DNA of 64,000 nucleotides. It comes from Neoscytalidium dimidiatum. Its lineage: Eukaryota; Ascomycota; Dothideomycetes; Botryosphaeriales; Botryosphaeriaceae. The DNA lies in contig CM074705.1 of NCBI GenBank assembly GCA_037367355.1, positions 682,001 through 746,000 of the forward strand, read 5' to 3'. The notes beneath the pieces are model-generated. The model did no database searches. It was not told the origin of the DNA and saw only the letters and a program-made list of their open reading frames with translations. Of this stretch, positions 47,225 to 58,788 are shown piece by piece. The position numbers were made by a program, and so were the translations under genes. Position 1 is the first letter of the stretch. Each line of letters starts with the position of its first letter.

Positions 47225-48534
47225 TCAAAACCCCTTGCCTAGCACGATCGTCTCCCCACCGCTACCATACCACAACGTGCCCCTCCGACAATCCAAGCCC
47301 TTGCCCTCGCCGACAACCCACTCTCCGCCCTCTTTGATACCACCCTCCTCCTTTGGCCAAAACTCCTTCCTCAACCACTCATTAACCACCTCGATCCTCT
47401 CCACCAACCTTCGCACCTTCTCCCCATCAACTACCCCCTTCTGGCCACCCACCCAGAAATCTTCCTCACGGATAAACCTCCCGATCGTCAAATGCGCGCT
47501 CGGCACGACGTACCGACTATCTACCTTGACCCCGGCCTCCGTAACCTTGCTGAACAAGTCCCTCCGCAGATGGTGATACGTATACGCGTCCGCTTCAGCC
47601 TCCCTGTCGCGACCGCCGGTGTCCTTGCCGTCGACGAGGCCTTCGCCGGCGGCAGCGGGGACGAAGCTGAGCGCGATGGCGGAGGCGTCAAAGCCGAGCA
47701 AGGGCCTGACGAGACGGGCGCGGTGGTGCGGGGAAGAGCTGGGGTAGTTGGTGAGGGTGGGGATAGCGGGCGAAATCTGCGCGGCTAGGGCATCGATCTC
47801 GGCGGGCGTACGGGAGTGCGTGATTTCCAGGGCGGTCATGTGGAGGGAGGTGGGCGGCATGAGCCAGAGATCTGGTTCTGGCATTAGATACGCGAGTTTA
47901 CATCAACTTGTCATGGCAAGATATCGAGCCGTTCTAAAGCTTGTAGTACTGTGAGGAGCACCGATGCGGGTCACGGGAATCCTCTTGCTCGCGCTTGGAA
48001 GGGGGCTTTGGTGGGTGGACAGAAGGAGATACGGATGAAGGAAGTAAGGGATAGGAACATACGGGGCACGGTTTCCTTCAACTTATCCTGACACACCTTC
48101 ACCAACGCCTTGACCTTCTCTGGCGGCCTCGCCCAGAACACAAGACAGTTTCTCGTATCGACAAAGCCTGGCTCAATGCTTGGATCCTCCAATCGCAGTA
48201 GAATTGGATCGATCATAACACCCGAGAAGTCGGTTGCCAGCAGCTTCTCCTTCTGAGCTGCATTACGAGCTTCGCGGTGCGTGGAGTAGCGAGATTGGAT
48301 TTGTTTCTGGTTGTACAATCAGCGCGGGGTGCGGGGTCAATGGTGTAGGGCGAGAAATGAAATAATTGATGAGGTGAGTGTAACTTGACGTAGTACAGAG
48401 TTGAAACTTACAGGATCATCCTTCGAAGTGACTATAAGAGCGTCGTACGGGTTTGAGAAAGCTGACATGTCGATGCCGCTAAAATCATCGTAGGCAGGGG
48501 TAACTGTCCGAGCAGGGCCGTGAGGCGTTTCCAT
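47225..48534 (-). CDS. 2H phosphoesterase (RNA ligase / cyclic phosphodiesterase-like)
   Basis: Fungal member of the 2H superfamily, whose two H-x-T/S motifs hydrolyse 2',3'-cyclic or 2'-5' phosphodiester bonds of RNA or nucleotides. Exons 48534-48412, 48306-48063 and 47871-47225; 337 residues (a CAG six bases earlier, 47879-47878, would add two). The head (DDFSGIDMSAFSNPYDALIV) and the segment FSGVMIDPILLRLEDPSIEPGF...NCLVFWARPP are conserved in fungal homologues. Motif 1 is LHMT (His133, Thr135) in LWLMPPTSLHMTALEITHS; motif 2 is HLT (His249, Thr251) in VVPSAHLTIGRFI. Both histidines and threonines are present, so it is probably active. The last intron acceptor was chosen to give the family spacing V-P-x-LWLMP. 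Intracellular, no signal peptide. The physiological substrate is unknown. Confidence 0.88.
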
Positions 48535-49269
48535 CCTTGCTACTTGCCGGCGGTATGGCTGATAATAGATGACCTTGATCGGAGAAATTGGATCGAGAGA
48601 GGCTGGTGAGGATAGTCTTCTAGTGGATTCTATGAGCCGTTTGCTTGACCCGTTCAACGCCCAGCAATAAGGGATGCTGCGATTGGCCACGTGGTTGAAG
48701 AGGCACAGCCGTCTACCCGGTGTTCTTCACAGTTTGATGACCAACCGAGGACATAGGCAGTGGAGATGGTTGGAGATGCTCACCTATGACTCTGCGCAGC
48801 GTTCGAAGCAGGGGGAGTTGATGGGTCAGGGTCTCGACTTGGGGAGCTAGCTGTCCTGGCCCTAACGATCAGCCGCTAGTCGCTAATTGCTCCATTGAGC
48901 GAGATTCTATTTTTAGCGTGCCTACCACCATCCGCCCTAGAGGTCGGCTTGGAAAGCATTGCGGTGCAGAGTAAAAGAGCAAGTCCAGGACGGCTCCCAG
49001 ATCCGGTGAATATGAGGAGCTGAATACAGTTCCGTCGATATTTTATCTTGAAGTGAAATGCGTCATCATCTGTGTATAAACGAGCTATAATCCTATACTT
49101 GCCTTTTCTGACCATGCACACACCATGGTCCATCTTATTCAGCCTCCAGAGCGCTCACAAATTACCCATAACGCCAGAGTCCGGAGTCCTCCCTCCCAGA
49201 AGCAATGCCACAAAGCCTTCCATGGAATCACACCCTAGCCTCCCGACCTACGCAATCAACAAACACTTT
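48535..49269. other. intergenic, promoter of the 2H gene and 3' end of RPA1
   Basis: 735 bp. The minus-strand frame continues open for about 50 codons upstream of the chosen 2H start (to 48690), so a longer N-terminus is possible, but those residues look unrelated to the family. No other gene seen. Confidence 0.5.
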
Positions 49270-51330
49270 TCAGTTGACGAACAAGCTGTCACCATCAAGC
49301 TGGTACTGCTTGAGCGTCTCGATGAGCGATGCGCACTCCGCGCTGAAGTTGAGCTCGCGCACGTTGGAGACCTGGTAGCGGACTCTGAACAGCTGTCAGA
49401 TACTCTGTCGTATTTCAGAACAATGCACGAATTCATACCTCTGCTGGTCTTGGAAGGTGTCCATTTTTGCCTTGACATTGAAGACGAGAGTCTTGCACGT
49501 CGCATCGACGAAAGCCTGCTCGAACTTGCTGGGTGGGCCCTCCTCGTTCTCCCTCAACTCGTTCAGTTCATCCGCCGACATGCCCATAATGGTTCTGCCC
49601 GATTCGTCAAAGCAGCTGAGCCACAACTGACCAGTGTGGTCACTGACATTGCACGACATGATATAGCGATATTCAGGCTTGGGGTGGGTGATGTCGCATT
49701 TCTCACACCTCCACTCGCCTGGATTGATCTCAACAACCTTCTTATTGCAGCCATTGCTCGCACAAGCCGGGTATGCGAAGTTGTCATGCTTGACGTACAC
49801 AATGGTCGCCTTCAGGTTGAAGTACTCTGCTTGATCTGACATGCCAATGTGCTCGTCATTCACCTGAGCGATTGTCTTGTACTTCCTGGCTCTGGTGACT
49901 CCGGTGTTGTTCTGTTGGTGTGACGTGAAGTCATTGTTTCGGCCCTGCGCATCATACCAGCCCTTGAGCTTGTATGCCTCGTCAATGTCTGGATTAACGT
50001 TCATAGAGCCAGAGCTCAGCAAGCTCAAGCTACGACCGCTGAAGTCTGAGACCTTCACTCCCTTGAATGCTACGACAGACTCAGGCGAAGCATCAAAATT
50101 TTGAGCGGTCGGGCCCCAAATGGTTAGGCGTACGGAATGCATAGAGTCGTCGACGATTGTCAGCTCTCGCTTCTGGTATGGCTTGCTTGTGGTCTTCGAA
50201 ATGATTTCCGAGACCTCTCCAACGTCCTTGAGAATGCCAATAGTATCAATGGTCGTGTTTGGTTCAACATTTTGAAGGTCGCCGATACTGGTAAAGTTGT
50301 AGCGGACTTGAGGCACACTGTCGGGATCGTCCGCCTACTGGTATGTTAGAAAGTGTAAGGAACATTAAACAGGTGGGACTGACCGGTTCGACGATGGAGT
50401 CATTCTGAAAGGTGAGCTCATAGTCGTTGTTGACGTTGGAAAATTGCTTCTTGGCCATCTTGACAGAGCAGTTCGAGATGTAGTAGACGCCACCTTCGCG
50501 GAATTGATCGTAGAGCATGTCACACTGCTCCTTGAACCCGGTAGCCCTGATTTCACCACTCTCATCCAGGAGATTCACGCTGAACAGCTTGCCTTCGCCA
50601 TTCTTGTTATGCCACGTCTTGATGTCACTTTTGTGAACACAGCGAGCCTTGATCGTCCACTTGTGCGTATACGGAGATAGTGCCTCGATGGGAAACAGCT
50701 GAGAAAGACCGGCCGGAGGAGCGCTGCGGGAGGGGAGCGTCGATTGCTGCTCACGTTTGACCTGTTCGTGCTTGATAGGCTTGTTACCATAGAAGCTGTT
50801 TCCACCAATGTCGGCAGGCTGTTCGGTTTTCGGTTCGGCTTTAGGTGCAGGGTTGCTGGCCTCGAGACCTGTGGGAGAACCTAGCTTCTCCAGTTCACCA
50901 TATTCGGTAAGAACATCAAGGTCGAGGACGACGAAAATCCTGAACAGACATTAGCACAGTCATTGCGATAGTTGGGAAGTGTACCCACTTTCGCTCTTTG
51001 ATAACTTGCGGGTTGAAGGATTTCAAGCGAATAATCGAGCCCTTTTTCAAAAGGCCACTTGTGATAACATGGTTAATCTCTGAAGACAGAATCGTTAGCC
51101 TAGAATGATCGTGGGTATCTTTAGTGCGTTGACGTACGTTGAGAAAGCATGCTCTGAATAAAGTTATCCATATCGCTAAGTACGATACGATACCTCTCTT
51201 CGCCAGCTTTGTTATCCATGTGTTTGATCTGCACGCATTGTAGGATGGGCTGCTCGACAGTGTCGGGGTTCTTCTCGAAGACGCCGCGAATGGCGCCGCG
51301 GGAGATGTCTCGCTCGGCCTGCGCAGCCAT
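49270..51330 (-). CDS. RFA1: replication protein A large subunit (RPA70)
   Basis: Largest subunit of the single-strand DNA-binding heterotrimer used in replication, recombination and repair. Exons: 51330-51138, 51079-50989, 50939-50384, 50334-49439, 49384-49270; 616 residues, matching yeast Rfa1 (about 620). The N-terminal OB fold (1-110) has RGAIRGVFEK and QCVQIKHMDN; a Pro/Ser/Lys linker follows (to about 185). DBD-A starts at FPIEALSPYTHKWTIKARC and includes EIRATGFKEQCD, FREGGVYYISNC and FNDS-like QNDSIVEP. DBD-B includes IGDLQNVEPNTTIDTIGIL and VRLTIWG. DBD-C contains the zinc site (CASNGCNKK, EWRCEKCD) and GQLWLSCFDESGRTIMGMSADEL, ending in SNVRELNFSAECASLIETLKQY across the last splice. 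Introns 49-58 nt. The promoter is shared with the divergent dienelactone hydrolase and has an ACGCGT box at 51489-51494. Confidence 0.97.
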
Positions 51331-51664
51331 GGTGTACTCGCTTCGATACGGTTTGACCCGTTGCTGACTGATGTGGATAATGGAGCGGGTGTGATGGTTG
51401 TGGGCGACGATAGCGATGAGTGAAGGGTGGCGGAGGCCGGTGGTGGTGACGAACTTTCAAAAGCGCGTGGAGAGTGAGACGCGCCTCGACGCGTCTGAAG
51501 GTCAATGCGATCTCGCGCAGGCAGCCGTGCCAAGCCCCGAGCCACCGACCCCGCCGCACGGACTCCCGAAACCCTGGCTGCGCTTCGTCACCGGGACGCG
51601 CCTGCTGCACCCATTGTTCTCTTGCGTCCCATCAAACTCAGCTTCTACAGAGCAGATTCACACC
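51331..51664. promoter_or_regulatory. shared promoter of RPA1 (-) and dienelactone hydrolase copy 2 (+)
   Basis: 334 bp between divergent starts. ACGCGT (MBF/Mlu box core) at 51489-51494, with related ACGCGC at 51479-51484. Mlu boxes drive S-phase expression of RFA1 in yeast, so a conserved role is plausible, but the hexamer is common in this GC-rich window. Confidence 0.45.
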
Positions 51665-52979
51665 ATGGCTGACCAAGACGTAGCGACCAAAGCGCCTGAG
51701 AGCGACGTCCAGGAAGATACTCCGCAACCCACCATGACCGTAAGGTTCCCCTTAACTCGCGAATTCTACCATTAACAGCTTCATAGGAGCACTGCGCAAG
51801 TGATCGGCCCACCCGTACGATTCCCCCAATTGCAAGTAGGAAAGATGCCAGCTGACAGTACCAAAGCTGCCGGAGAGGTCCCTACTGGAGTTTGTATTGC
51901 CGTATTCCTATAATATCACCACGTACTTACCGGTTCCAGGAAATCACCAAGCTCAACGGCGTAGACGTATGCCCGCAGCCATGTCAAGCTTGAGCAATCC
52001 TGAGAGATGCGTTAGGTCTATATCGCGAAGCCCAGCGACTACCCGCATGCGCCCTCAAAGCTTCTGCTCCTCCTCACCGGCGGCACTGGCATTAAGTCCA
52101 CAAACAACCAAATTCAAGCAGACAAGTATGCAAAGGAGGGCTTCCTGGTGGTGATGCCCGATCAGTGAGTTTGCCGTCATATCCGCGGGTTCACGGCACA
52201 TTGCACTAAACACAGACCAGATTCGAGGGTGATCCGGCTCCAAATGCGACAATGCCATCCAATGAGCAACCGAGCTTCGTTGAGCAGCTCAAGCTCGGAC
52301 TCGCCCAAACGACGAAGGCGTTTATGCTTGACATGTGGTTAGCACGACACACCCCTGAGAAGGTACTGCCGATTCTGCACAAGGTCATAGAGGGGGCAAA
52401 AGAAGAATTTGCGGATGCAATCGCGAATGGCGGGGGCATCTACGGTGCTGGCTACTGTTTCGGTGCTCGGTATATCTTAACGCTGGCTGGAAAGCATCCT
52501 GATACTGTTGCCTGGGGCCAAGACAGCAAGCCTCAGGATGTGGAGAGCGGTGTGGTAGAGAAGGAACCAGAGATTAAGGTTGGCGCTGTAGCTCACCGTG
52601 AGTATTCTCTGTATTTCCGCAATGCTTGAACATTAGGCTGACGAGAGAAAAAATTCTTAACAAAAAGCTACAACGATGACAAAAGAAGAGCTGGCGGCCA
52701 TCAAAGTCCCTGTCTCGTTGGCTTTGGTTGAGAGCGACCCGGTGTTCCCTGATGAACTCGCCACCGCTGCTAAGGACTTGCTTGAGAAGAACGGAGTGGA
52801 ACATGAGATCAAGATTTACTCCGGCGTTCCTCATGGTATGTCACTCAGGCTGTGCGGTGGAAGCCTTTCTTACCATTGGTGCAGGTTTCGCCGTGCTTGG
52901 AGATTACGATGATGCGAAGATCATGTCTGAGCAACAAATTGCTTACGGACAGATGCTCGGCTGGCTTCAGACGCACTGA
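51665..52979 (+). CDS. dienelactone hydrolase family protein (copy 2)
   Basis: Alpha/beta hydrolase of the same superfamily as the protein at 32.4-33.4 kb but a different subfamily. Eight exons: 51665-51739, 51787-51814, 51867-51889, 51940-51966, 52016-52164, 52221-52597, 52668-52835, 52885-52979; 313 residues. Exons 2-4 are only 28, 23 and 27 nt; together they spell EHCASDRPTPAGEVPTG, EITKLNGVD, then VYIAKPSD, which is the conserved family head, so the tiny exons are well supported. The core shows LLLLTGGTG, AKEGFLVVMPDQFEGDPAP, the nucleophile motif GAGYCFGARY (Cys), LALVESDPVFP (acid) and SGVPHGFAV (His). All introns are 47-70 nt. The N-terminal 25 residues are acidic and poorly conserved. 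Substrate unknown. Confidence 0.92.
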
Positions 52980-53289
52980 TTCGACATTGTGTGCATTGAA
53001 TCGAAAATCCATTGATGCTTCACAAGCTTGATATCCATTGGTTTTAGTCCATTGGTATATTTAACAAACGGCATCCCAAACTAAGGATACGGGTATGTCT
53101 ACGGAGTTTTTGGAATAGTCCACTGGCGGACCATAATGCAATAGCCGCCTATGCAAGTCGTGATAATTCCTCTCCCGTGCTATATCTGTGCCATGCAACG
53201 CCAGCTCATGCTTATTCCGAGAACGCCCTCCATACTTTTCTATCACTCACCCGTGCACATCCACTCAACGAACCTTTAACCACCTCTTC
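52980..53289. other. intergenic between convergent 3' ends
   Basis: 310 bp between the stop of dienelactone hydrolase copy 2 and the SLD5 stop. AT-rich; no gene seen. Confidence 0.5.
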
Positions 53290-54330
53290 CTATATCAACT
53301 CAATATCCCCAGCGAGAACCCTTTCCCTTATCACTCTCCATCTTACCACCAACACATCCCCTCTATTCATTTCCACCTCTCTGTCCTCCTCGACACCACC
53401 AACACTGACCACACCAACATCTCTCAGCACTCTGCAAAATACTGCGGTATCTAGATCTGGTGTGTCGATCATGCTTATACCGCCAGCTTTATCATCCAAA
53501 CGCTGTAGCTGTGGTGGAAAGGAAGAGAGGAAAGACGCAGCGTAGTGCTGAGAGAGGATTGTTTGGTGTTGCTCCAAGTATTGTCGCTCCGGCTGCGACA
53601 GGAATGCAACCGTCTCGGGTGTAGTAAGGATATGAAGCGGGTGTTTGTCGATCTAGGAGGCAAGTTGCGTGAACATTAGCATATGCTTTCGTCTGACGGT
53701 CCCACGGAACCCCACTCCGCAAAAGCGTTCTAGAAAAGAAGAACAATTTTTGCTGCAGCCGAAAACAGAACATACCTTCGCTATCCGCGCGCGCAAGAAT
53801 GACCTCACGAGGAATTTGAACCGCTCGAGCTCGGTCTGGTACAGGATAAGCCGGAAGTTGGTCTTCGGGTCCATGTTTCCCGTCTGCTCCTCCACGAGCT
53901 CGATCTATTGCGCCCAACAGCGCCAAATTAGTCGTCCAATTTCGCAACCAGGAAAGAAAAGAGATCCTGCCCCTTCGCATCCCATGACCTCAACGTTCCC
54001 GTCCCCACACGCCTCCAGACCCTCCCTTTTTCCCATCAGTCACGCGCGCCGGGTCCCCGGCCCCAACACCACCGCATTGTTCACCCCAGCAACGATCGGG
54101 GAGCAAGAAGAGAAAGAGTGTGTGTGATGACGCGTGCAAGAATCCCATACCTGCTTCCTTATCCGCTCCAGCACCCTCTCCATCAACGCATCCGGGTACG
54201 GTAGTATCTCGGGAGCCACGCGCTCCGCGACCCAGAGGCGTGTCAGCTCCTGCAGGTCGCGCGCGGCCTGCTCGTGCTTCGCCGCCGGTGAGTCGCGCGA
54301 TACCTCGGCGAGGATGTCATCAATATCCAT
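53290..54330 (-). CDS. SLD5: GINS complex subunit Sld5
   Basis: Part of the GINS tetramer (Sld5-Psf1-Psf2-Psf3), the accessory of the CMG replicative helicase. Exons 54330-54151, 53904-53776 and 53652-53290, phase 0 at both junctions; 223 residues, the same length as human SLD5. Start [13 protein letters not shown] is typical. The helical A domain includes [37 protein letters not shown] and the strongly conserved [32 protein letters not shown]. The C-terminal B domain (about 165-223) carries [10 protein letters not shown]...[28 protein letters not shown], ending one residue after the beta strand as in orthologues. Introns are 246 and 123 nt, longer than the window norm, with plausible CTAAT branch sites. 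ACGCGT lies 358 bp upstream at 54688-54693. Confidence 0.95.
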
Positions 54331-55970
54331 GATTCTTATGTCCTCTAGCGATTGTATACGGGTTGGGTTCTAGCGTCTCTCGTGAAGGATCGAAGGCTTC
54401 ATGCGCTCTGTGCTGAGCGATGAGTGACTTTGGAGGTACGTCGCCGCCACTCGAGATGAAGAGGTATGCGGTGTTTCTTTTGTCGGCGTCCTTGAGGAAA
54501 ATGTCTTCAATGCGAGGATCGTTTCGGCATGAAAATCCGGAGGATGCGAGCGGCGTTACGGTGCAAAGCGCACATGCGGAAGCATTGATCGAAGGCGGAA
54601 AAAAGAGCGAGAGGAATGCGGCGGATACCATGCTATGACGCGCCCGCGGATGTGAGACGCGGCGATGCGGGCGGCGGGGTGGGGCGGACGCGTTCTACCT
54701 CCTGAAACTGCGAAGCCCGAAGCACAGGAAATTGCAGCCTAGAAACTCAGGCATCAAACCCATTCCAAGCTCACGCCTTAGCATTTCCCCTTCGAACAGC
54801 ACATGAAGGGAGATATCAATCGTCGATTTCCAAATGTTTTTGTGAATTTGATCTTTCTAGCGACAACGGAGGACATTTCCTGCCGTAGTAGGTATCCCAC
54901 AACCTCCTTCAAGATCAGTCGACCTTCCGAACAGCCTTCTTCACCAATTATGTCGACTATCGGAGGATGCAAAAAAACTGCAACTGTGGATATGTGCCTC
55001 TCTGTGTCCTCATTCTTTCTTCTTCGTGCCTCCCAATATGCAAAACAACTTTTGCCGTCTTCTCCAAAACTCCCTGCGCAACCAGCAAAGATGCAAATGC
55101 TCTTGCCGTATGTACAATTTCTGTTGCGTTGCTTCCCTTTTCATCATCTACATGCTCGGCCAATGCGGCAGGCAAGGAGCCAGAGCGGAGGTAGCAGAGT
55201 GAGGAAAATGCCAATCTGTGCCAATGTATCTTTCTCCGAAGCACTGCCAAAGAGCAACAATGAGAAATAGTAATAATTACAGCAGAATAGAAGTCGTCCC
55301 TGGGGCCGAAGAGTGGGTCGAAGAAGTTTATGTTCGGATGCCGGTACGTGTTATCAGCGAACTGGCAAGACCAATTTATGGTGGATTAGATGAGGATACG
55401 GACTACGCAGACTCCGGCGCAGAGTCGATCGGTAGGAGAGTCGTGACTGCCTAGGTGTGGATGAGATTTTAGAGGTGATTCGGATGAGTCAATGAATTGT
55501 AAGGAGATGGGGCTGGCGAGCCCAGAGTGTTTCACCGCCATTGCGTACAACATGGCTTAGGTGCTGATGTCCGGCGGGGATCCGTTTGTGGAAGCCCCAA
55601 AAACTGGTTATGAACAAAGGAAATGCATCAAGACTGGAGGGGTATGATCTGCTGATGCGCCGCAAAACGCCGACGCGATGGAAGAAGTTGAATGTGAGAG
55701 GATCATCCCGGACTAAAGGCCGTAAGAAACAAAAGGTATCCGGAATCACCAAAGGGCTTTTGAAAAGTCGTCTCGTCCAGAAGTGAAGAAAAAGGCCATC
55801 TGAGAAGTGAAGTCGCTCGAACGCCAAAACCAATGTAAGGAGAATGCCGACTGGCCGGTCGGAATGCCGATATGAGAACAAGAGAACTCCGAAAAGTTAG
55901 TTAATCAGTGACGCCGTAAAGTATCCGTTTCGCCGTAACGTCCGAAAGTCATCGCAGCCGTAGAAGGAAA
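54331..55970. other. 1.6-kb intergenic interval; possible unrecognised minus-strand exons
   Basis: Begins as the SLD5 promoter, with ACGCGT at 54688-54693. Between 54778 and 55250 the minus strand has two adjoining open blocks, 55250-54957 (includes TEIVHTARAFASLLVAQGVLEKTAKVV, helical in character) and 54972-54778 (DIIGEEGCSEGRLILKEVVG). They could join by a short intron near 54970-54990, but no start exon or family is visible. The plus strand also has a 155-codon frame over the same bases. Confidence 0.35.
54688..54693. promoter_or_regulatory. ACGCGT box upstream of SLD5
   Basis: MBF-core hexamer 358 bp upstream of the SLD5 start codon. Function inferred only from the fact that replication genes often carry it. 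Confidence 0.35.
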
Positions 55971-57828
55971 TTAGTAGGAAGCCATTCTGTGTGCTCGCGA
56001 ACGCGGCCCCATGCTGGAGTCATGCATCGATTCCAACGCGTTTCCTGTTGATCTTGATCTGCTTGGAGCGGTGGGGCTGTCTTCCATGTCGCAACCCTCG
56101 CCAAATGCAAAGGTCTGAGCGCGGCCCAACTTGACACGTTGTTTAAGCTTATGTAAACCTGCTTCGCAAGCCCGCTCATGTTCTTCTGATTCCATGCGCA
56201 GGTAATTCTGCGGGAAGCAGCGCGATTTGTACGTCTCATAAAAGGAGGAGTATCCTCCGTGCAGAATATACACCTCGGGATATGTCAGTCTTGGATAGTT
56301 GTCTTCATTGACAGCACGATCGCGACTCCGAATAAATTCAGCCCTGCGTATGACGTCAGTTAAGCGGGTCGAAAGAAGTAAGGATACGGTGAGCTTACAT
56401 TCGGGGTGCACGCAGCTCAGAATACTCGCAGTGGAAGACGAGTAAAGTCTTCCTTTGCGAAGAGTAGTCAATGTAGGGGTCGAACAGCTTGTCTGCAAGT
56501 GCTTCACGTTCACAGTGATTCACTGCACCGTCAATGTGGCCGCCCTCATACTCGTACTCAAAGCGACAGTCAATGACCATGGTCTCATCGAACACATGGC
56601 TGTAGCGACCGTCAAGCACATCTACCAATGTCTTGCAATCGATCCGGGGTAAGCTGTTCGGCTCGCCGTTGGTAGGCAGGCATGGCAGAGTTAATCGCGG
56701 TGTATCGTCAATGTCCATGATGGCTGCTAGCCCACTAGAAACATGCTCACTCTCTGGGCTCATGATATCTCCAGGATTCTCGAACATGCTCATTGATCGT
56801 CGGAATTGTTTCCGGGGACGAGCGGCTGGCCCAGGCTTCCTGACGCCAGGCACGGGAGAGCCGTTGCAGCGACTGAACATGTTGGAAACGTTAGCGTGGC
56901 GGGAACGAGGACCGCCCTGGAGGTGGAAATGGAACCTCCGATCCTGCACGGGAGAAGCTTTGAAACACGAGCTCAAATCTGTATCCGAACTGTTGCTGGT
57001 GTTGAACTGGAACGGCACTGCATTTTCCTTCGAATGCATGGAAACTGTATTTGAGGAATAGGCCTTGGCCCGCGACAGACTTGGTCGAAGAGGGAACGTT
57101 GGCTTCTTCCGGCTGTGTACAGGTCAGCAAGTGGTCAGAGGGTGTCATGCAAGGGGAGACTTACTCAGGTGGGGGCATAGGGCTTTCCAACAGAGGGTTG
57201 GGAGGCGGCGAACATGAAAGGTCCATGCCATTTTCTACCGGCTCAGGCGTAGGTGACTGCACGGTGACGCGGGTGACAAAGCCGCAAGGGGCCTTATGTG
57301 GGAGAGGCGAGATGTCCATGCCGTCGTTACCAAAGCCCGGGGAAGACGAGGGGATTGGAGGAGTGGTCACTCCTTCCCGCCAGATGTCGGGCGTGGTTGC
57401 ACCTTCTGGTCGAATACAGTTAAGCAATAGAACCCCAGACCTGCATCGAACGCCTTACCCTTGTTTTCTGCCCTCTGGAAAATGTTTGTTGTGAACAGCG
57501 ACCGGCGGGGCGTCGGCAACTGGGGGCTATAGAGGTGGGTGTTAGTCCGAAAGAACGCATTGACGATGTTGGGGCCAGCAGAGACGCACCTCTGGTCGAT
57601 GGTGAAATTCTGGGCAAGGTCGGCAGCAAGGCTGACGGTGGGAGATGAACCCCTTGCAGCCTTGGATGCAAAGTAGTCGGAGTTGCCCTTCTTCATGCTC
57701 AGATCCTTGAAATTGAAGCTGTTAGCTCCAAGGTTGAAGCGAGGCCTTGTCGACGCAAGGTCGCGTCTGTATCCCCAGGTGCCAGGCGAGGGCGGCGGCT
57801 GCATCACGGCGAGCGGTGATGACTCCAT
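55971..57828 (-). CDS. CDC25: M-phase inducer phosphatase Cdc25
   Basis: Dual-specificity phosphatase that removes inhibitory phosphates from Cdk1 and triggers mitosis (NimT of Aspergillus). Exons: 57828-57590, 57526-57459, 57405-57165, 57112-56399, 56343-55971; 544 residues. Intron 1 (63 nt, a multiple of three, GGACTAACA branch, TATAG acceptor) would read through but its removal restores TIDQSPQLPTPRRSLFTTN, as in homologues. The long N-terminal part is disordered, Ser/Pro-rich and has TP/SP sites for kinases (SSSPGF, VQSPTPEP). The rhodanese-like catalytic domain starts near PRIDCKTLVDVLDGRYSHVF, with IDCRFEYEYEGGHIDGAVN, then the active-site loop HCEYSELRAPRM with Cys411 and its Arg, and RAVNEDNYPRLTYPEVYILHGGY. 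The loop is the usual HCEFSxxR with Tyr for Phe. The tail ends after RSRAHRMASY. Upstream region is 3.4 kb long. Confidence 0.96.
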
Positions 57829-58620
57829 GATGGCAGGACGCTCAGATGGTTCAATGTGCCAATTGAGGTGTAGGTATGTGCGGGTCGAAGACTCTCGGGC
57901 CGTCTAGCGGTACGGCAGACGGAGCGACGGGCGTATGGATGGGGCGACGGCGGACAGGACAGACAGCAGTCGACGCTCGGGAAGCATGCAGAGACGGATA
58001 AAGCAATTGGAGCTCTAAGATGTCCCGCTGGAGATACCGAGGGCTAGTAGATGCGGGCGGGCGGCGGCGGGAGAGCTGACGGGCGGCCGAGCATGGAAGT
58101 TGGGGTGGCGGGCAGGACGGTGATGGAGATGGGGAGGGTGGAGGCCGACACCGTGCAGCTTCGTCGACGCTTCGGCGGGTGGGAGAGAAGCCTTCTGGGG
58201 TCGGAGAAGGGCAGTCGCGGATGGAGAGGAGAAGAGTCGGGGCACGAGAGGTTGAAGAGGAGGTTGAAGCCGCAGCTGTGCAGCTCAGCGTTACCAGGGA
58301 GATGCTGCTGCGGGGGCTACTGGTCGCTTGCGAGTAGCAGCGCTCACGAACACTGGAATTATGCCCTGGCACACCCGCACCGACGGCGGTTAACAACCTT
58401 GAGCGCCGCCCGCACGCCTGCCCGCCCGGGTTGCCTCGCATGCCGATCACGCTATTTACGCCCCAAGCGGCGCGCACCCAGTGCATTGTTTGTTCACTGG
58501 CGCATCACGGGCCCAGTTTCGGCGTGGAGGCTCTTACATCGCGTGTCAGAGCTCCTTGCAGGCGGCGACGCAGCGCGGAACAAAGAGCTGCTGCGGCTTG
58601 CCAAGGCGCGTCACTCGCTG

Positions 58621-58640
58621 TACACAGACGTACACAGACG
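58621..58640. repeat. TACACAGACG direct duplication
   Basis: Two perfect tandem copies of a 10-base unit in the CDC25 upstream region. Confidence 0.9.
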
Positions 58641-58767
58641 TTGCCCGGGCAGGCAGCCCTGGCCGCACGCTGCACTGCCGGCGCTCAAGCTCTCGCGCGG
58701 AGCAGCAACGGCCCAGCGCGCGCGTGCGCACAACTCGCACACAGCCCGCCGCTCCATCGCGCGATGT

Positions 58768-58788
58768 GCAGCAGCAGCAGCAGCAGCA
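58768..58788. repeat. (GCA)7 trinucleotide repeat
   Basis: Seven perfect units in non-coding DNA upstream of CDC25. On either strand it would encode homopolymer stretches (Ala, Ser or Gln), which inflates the open frames there. Confidence 0.9.
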
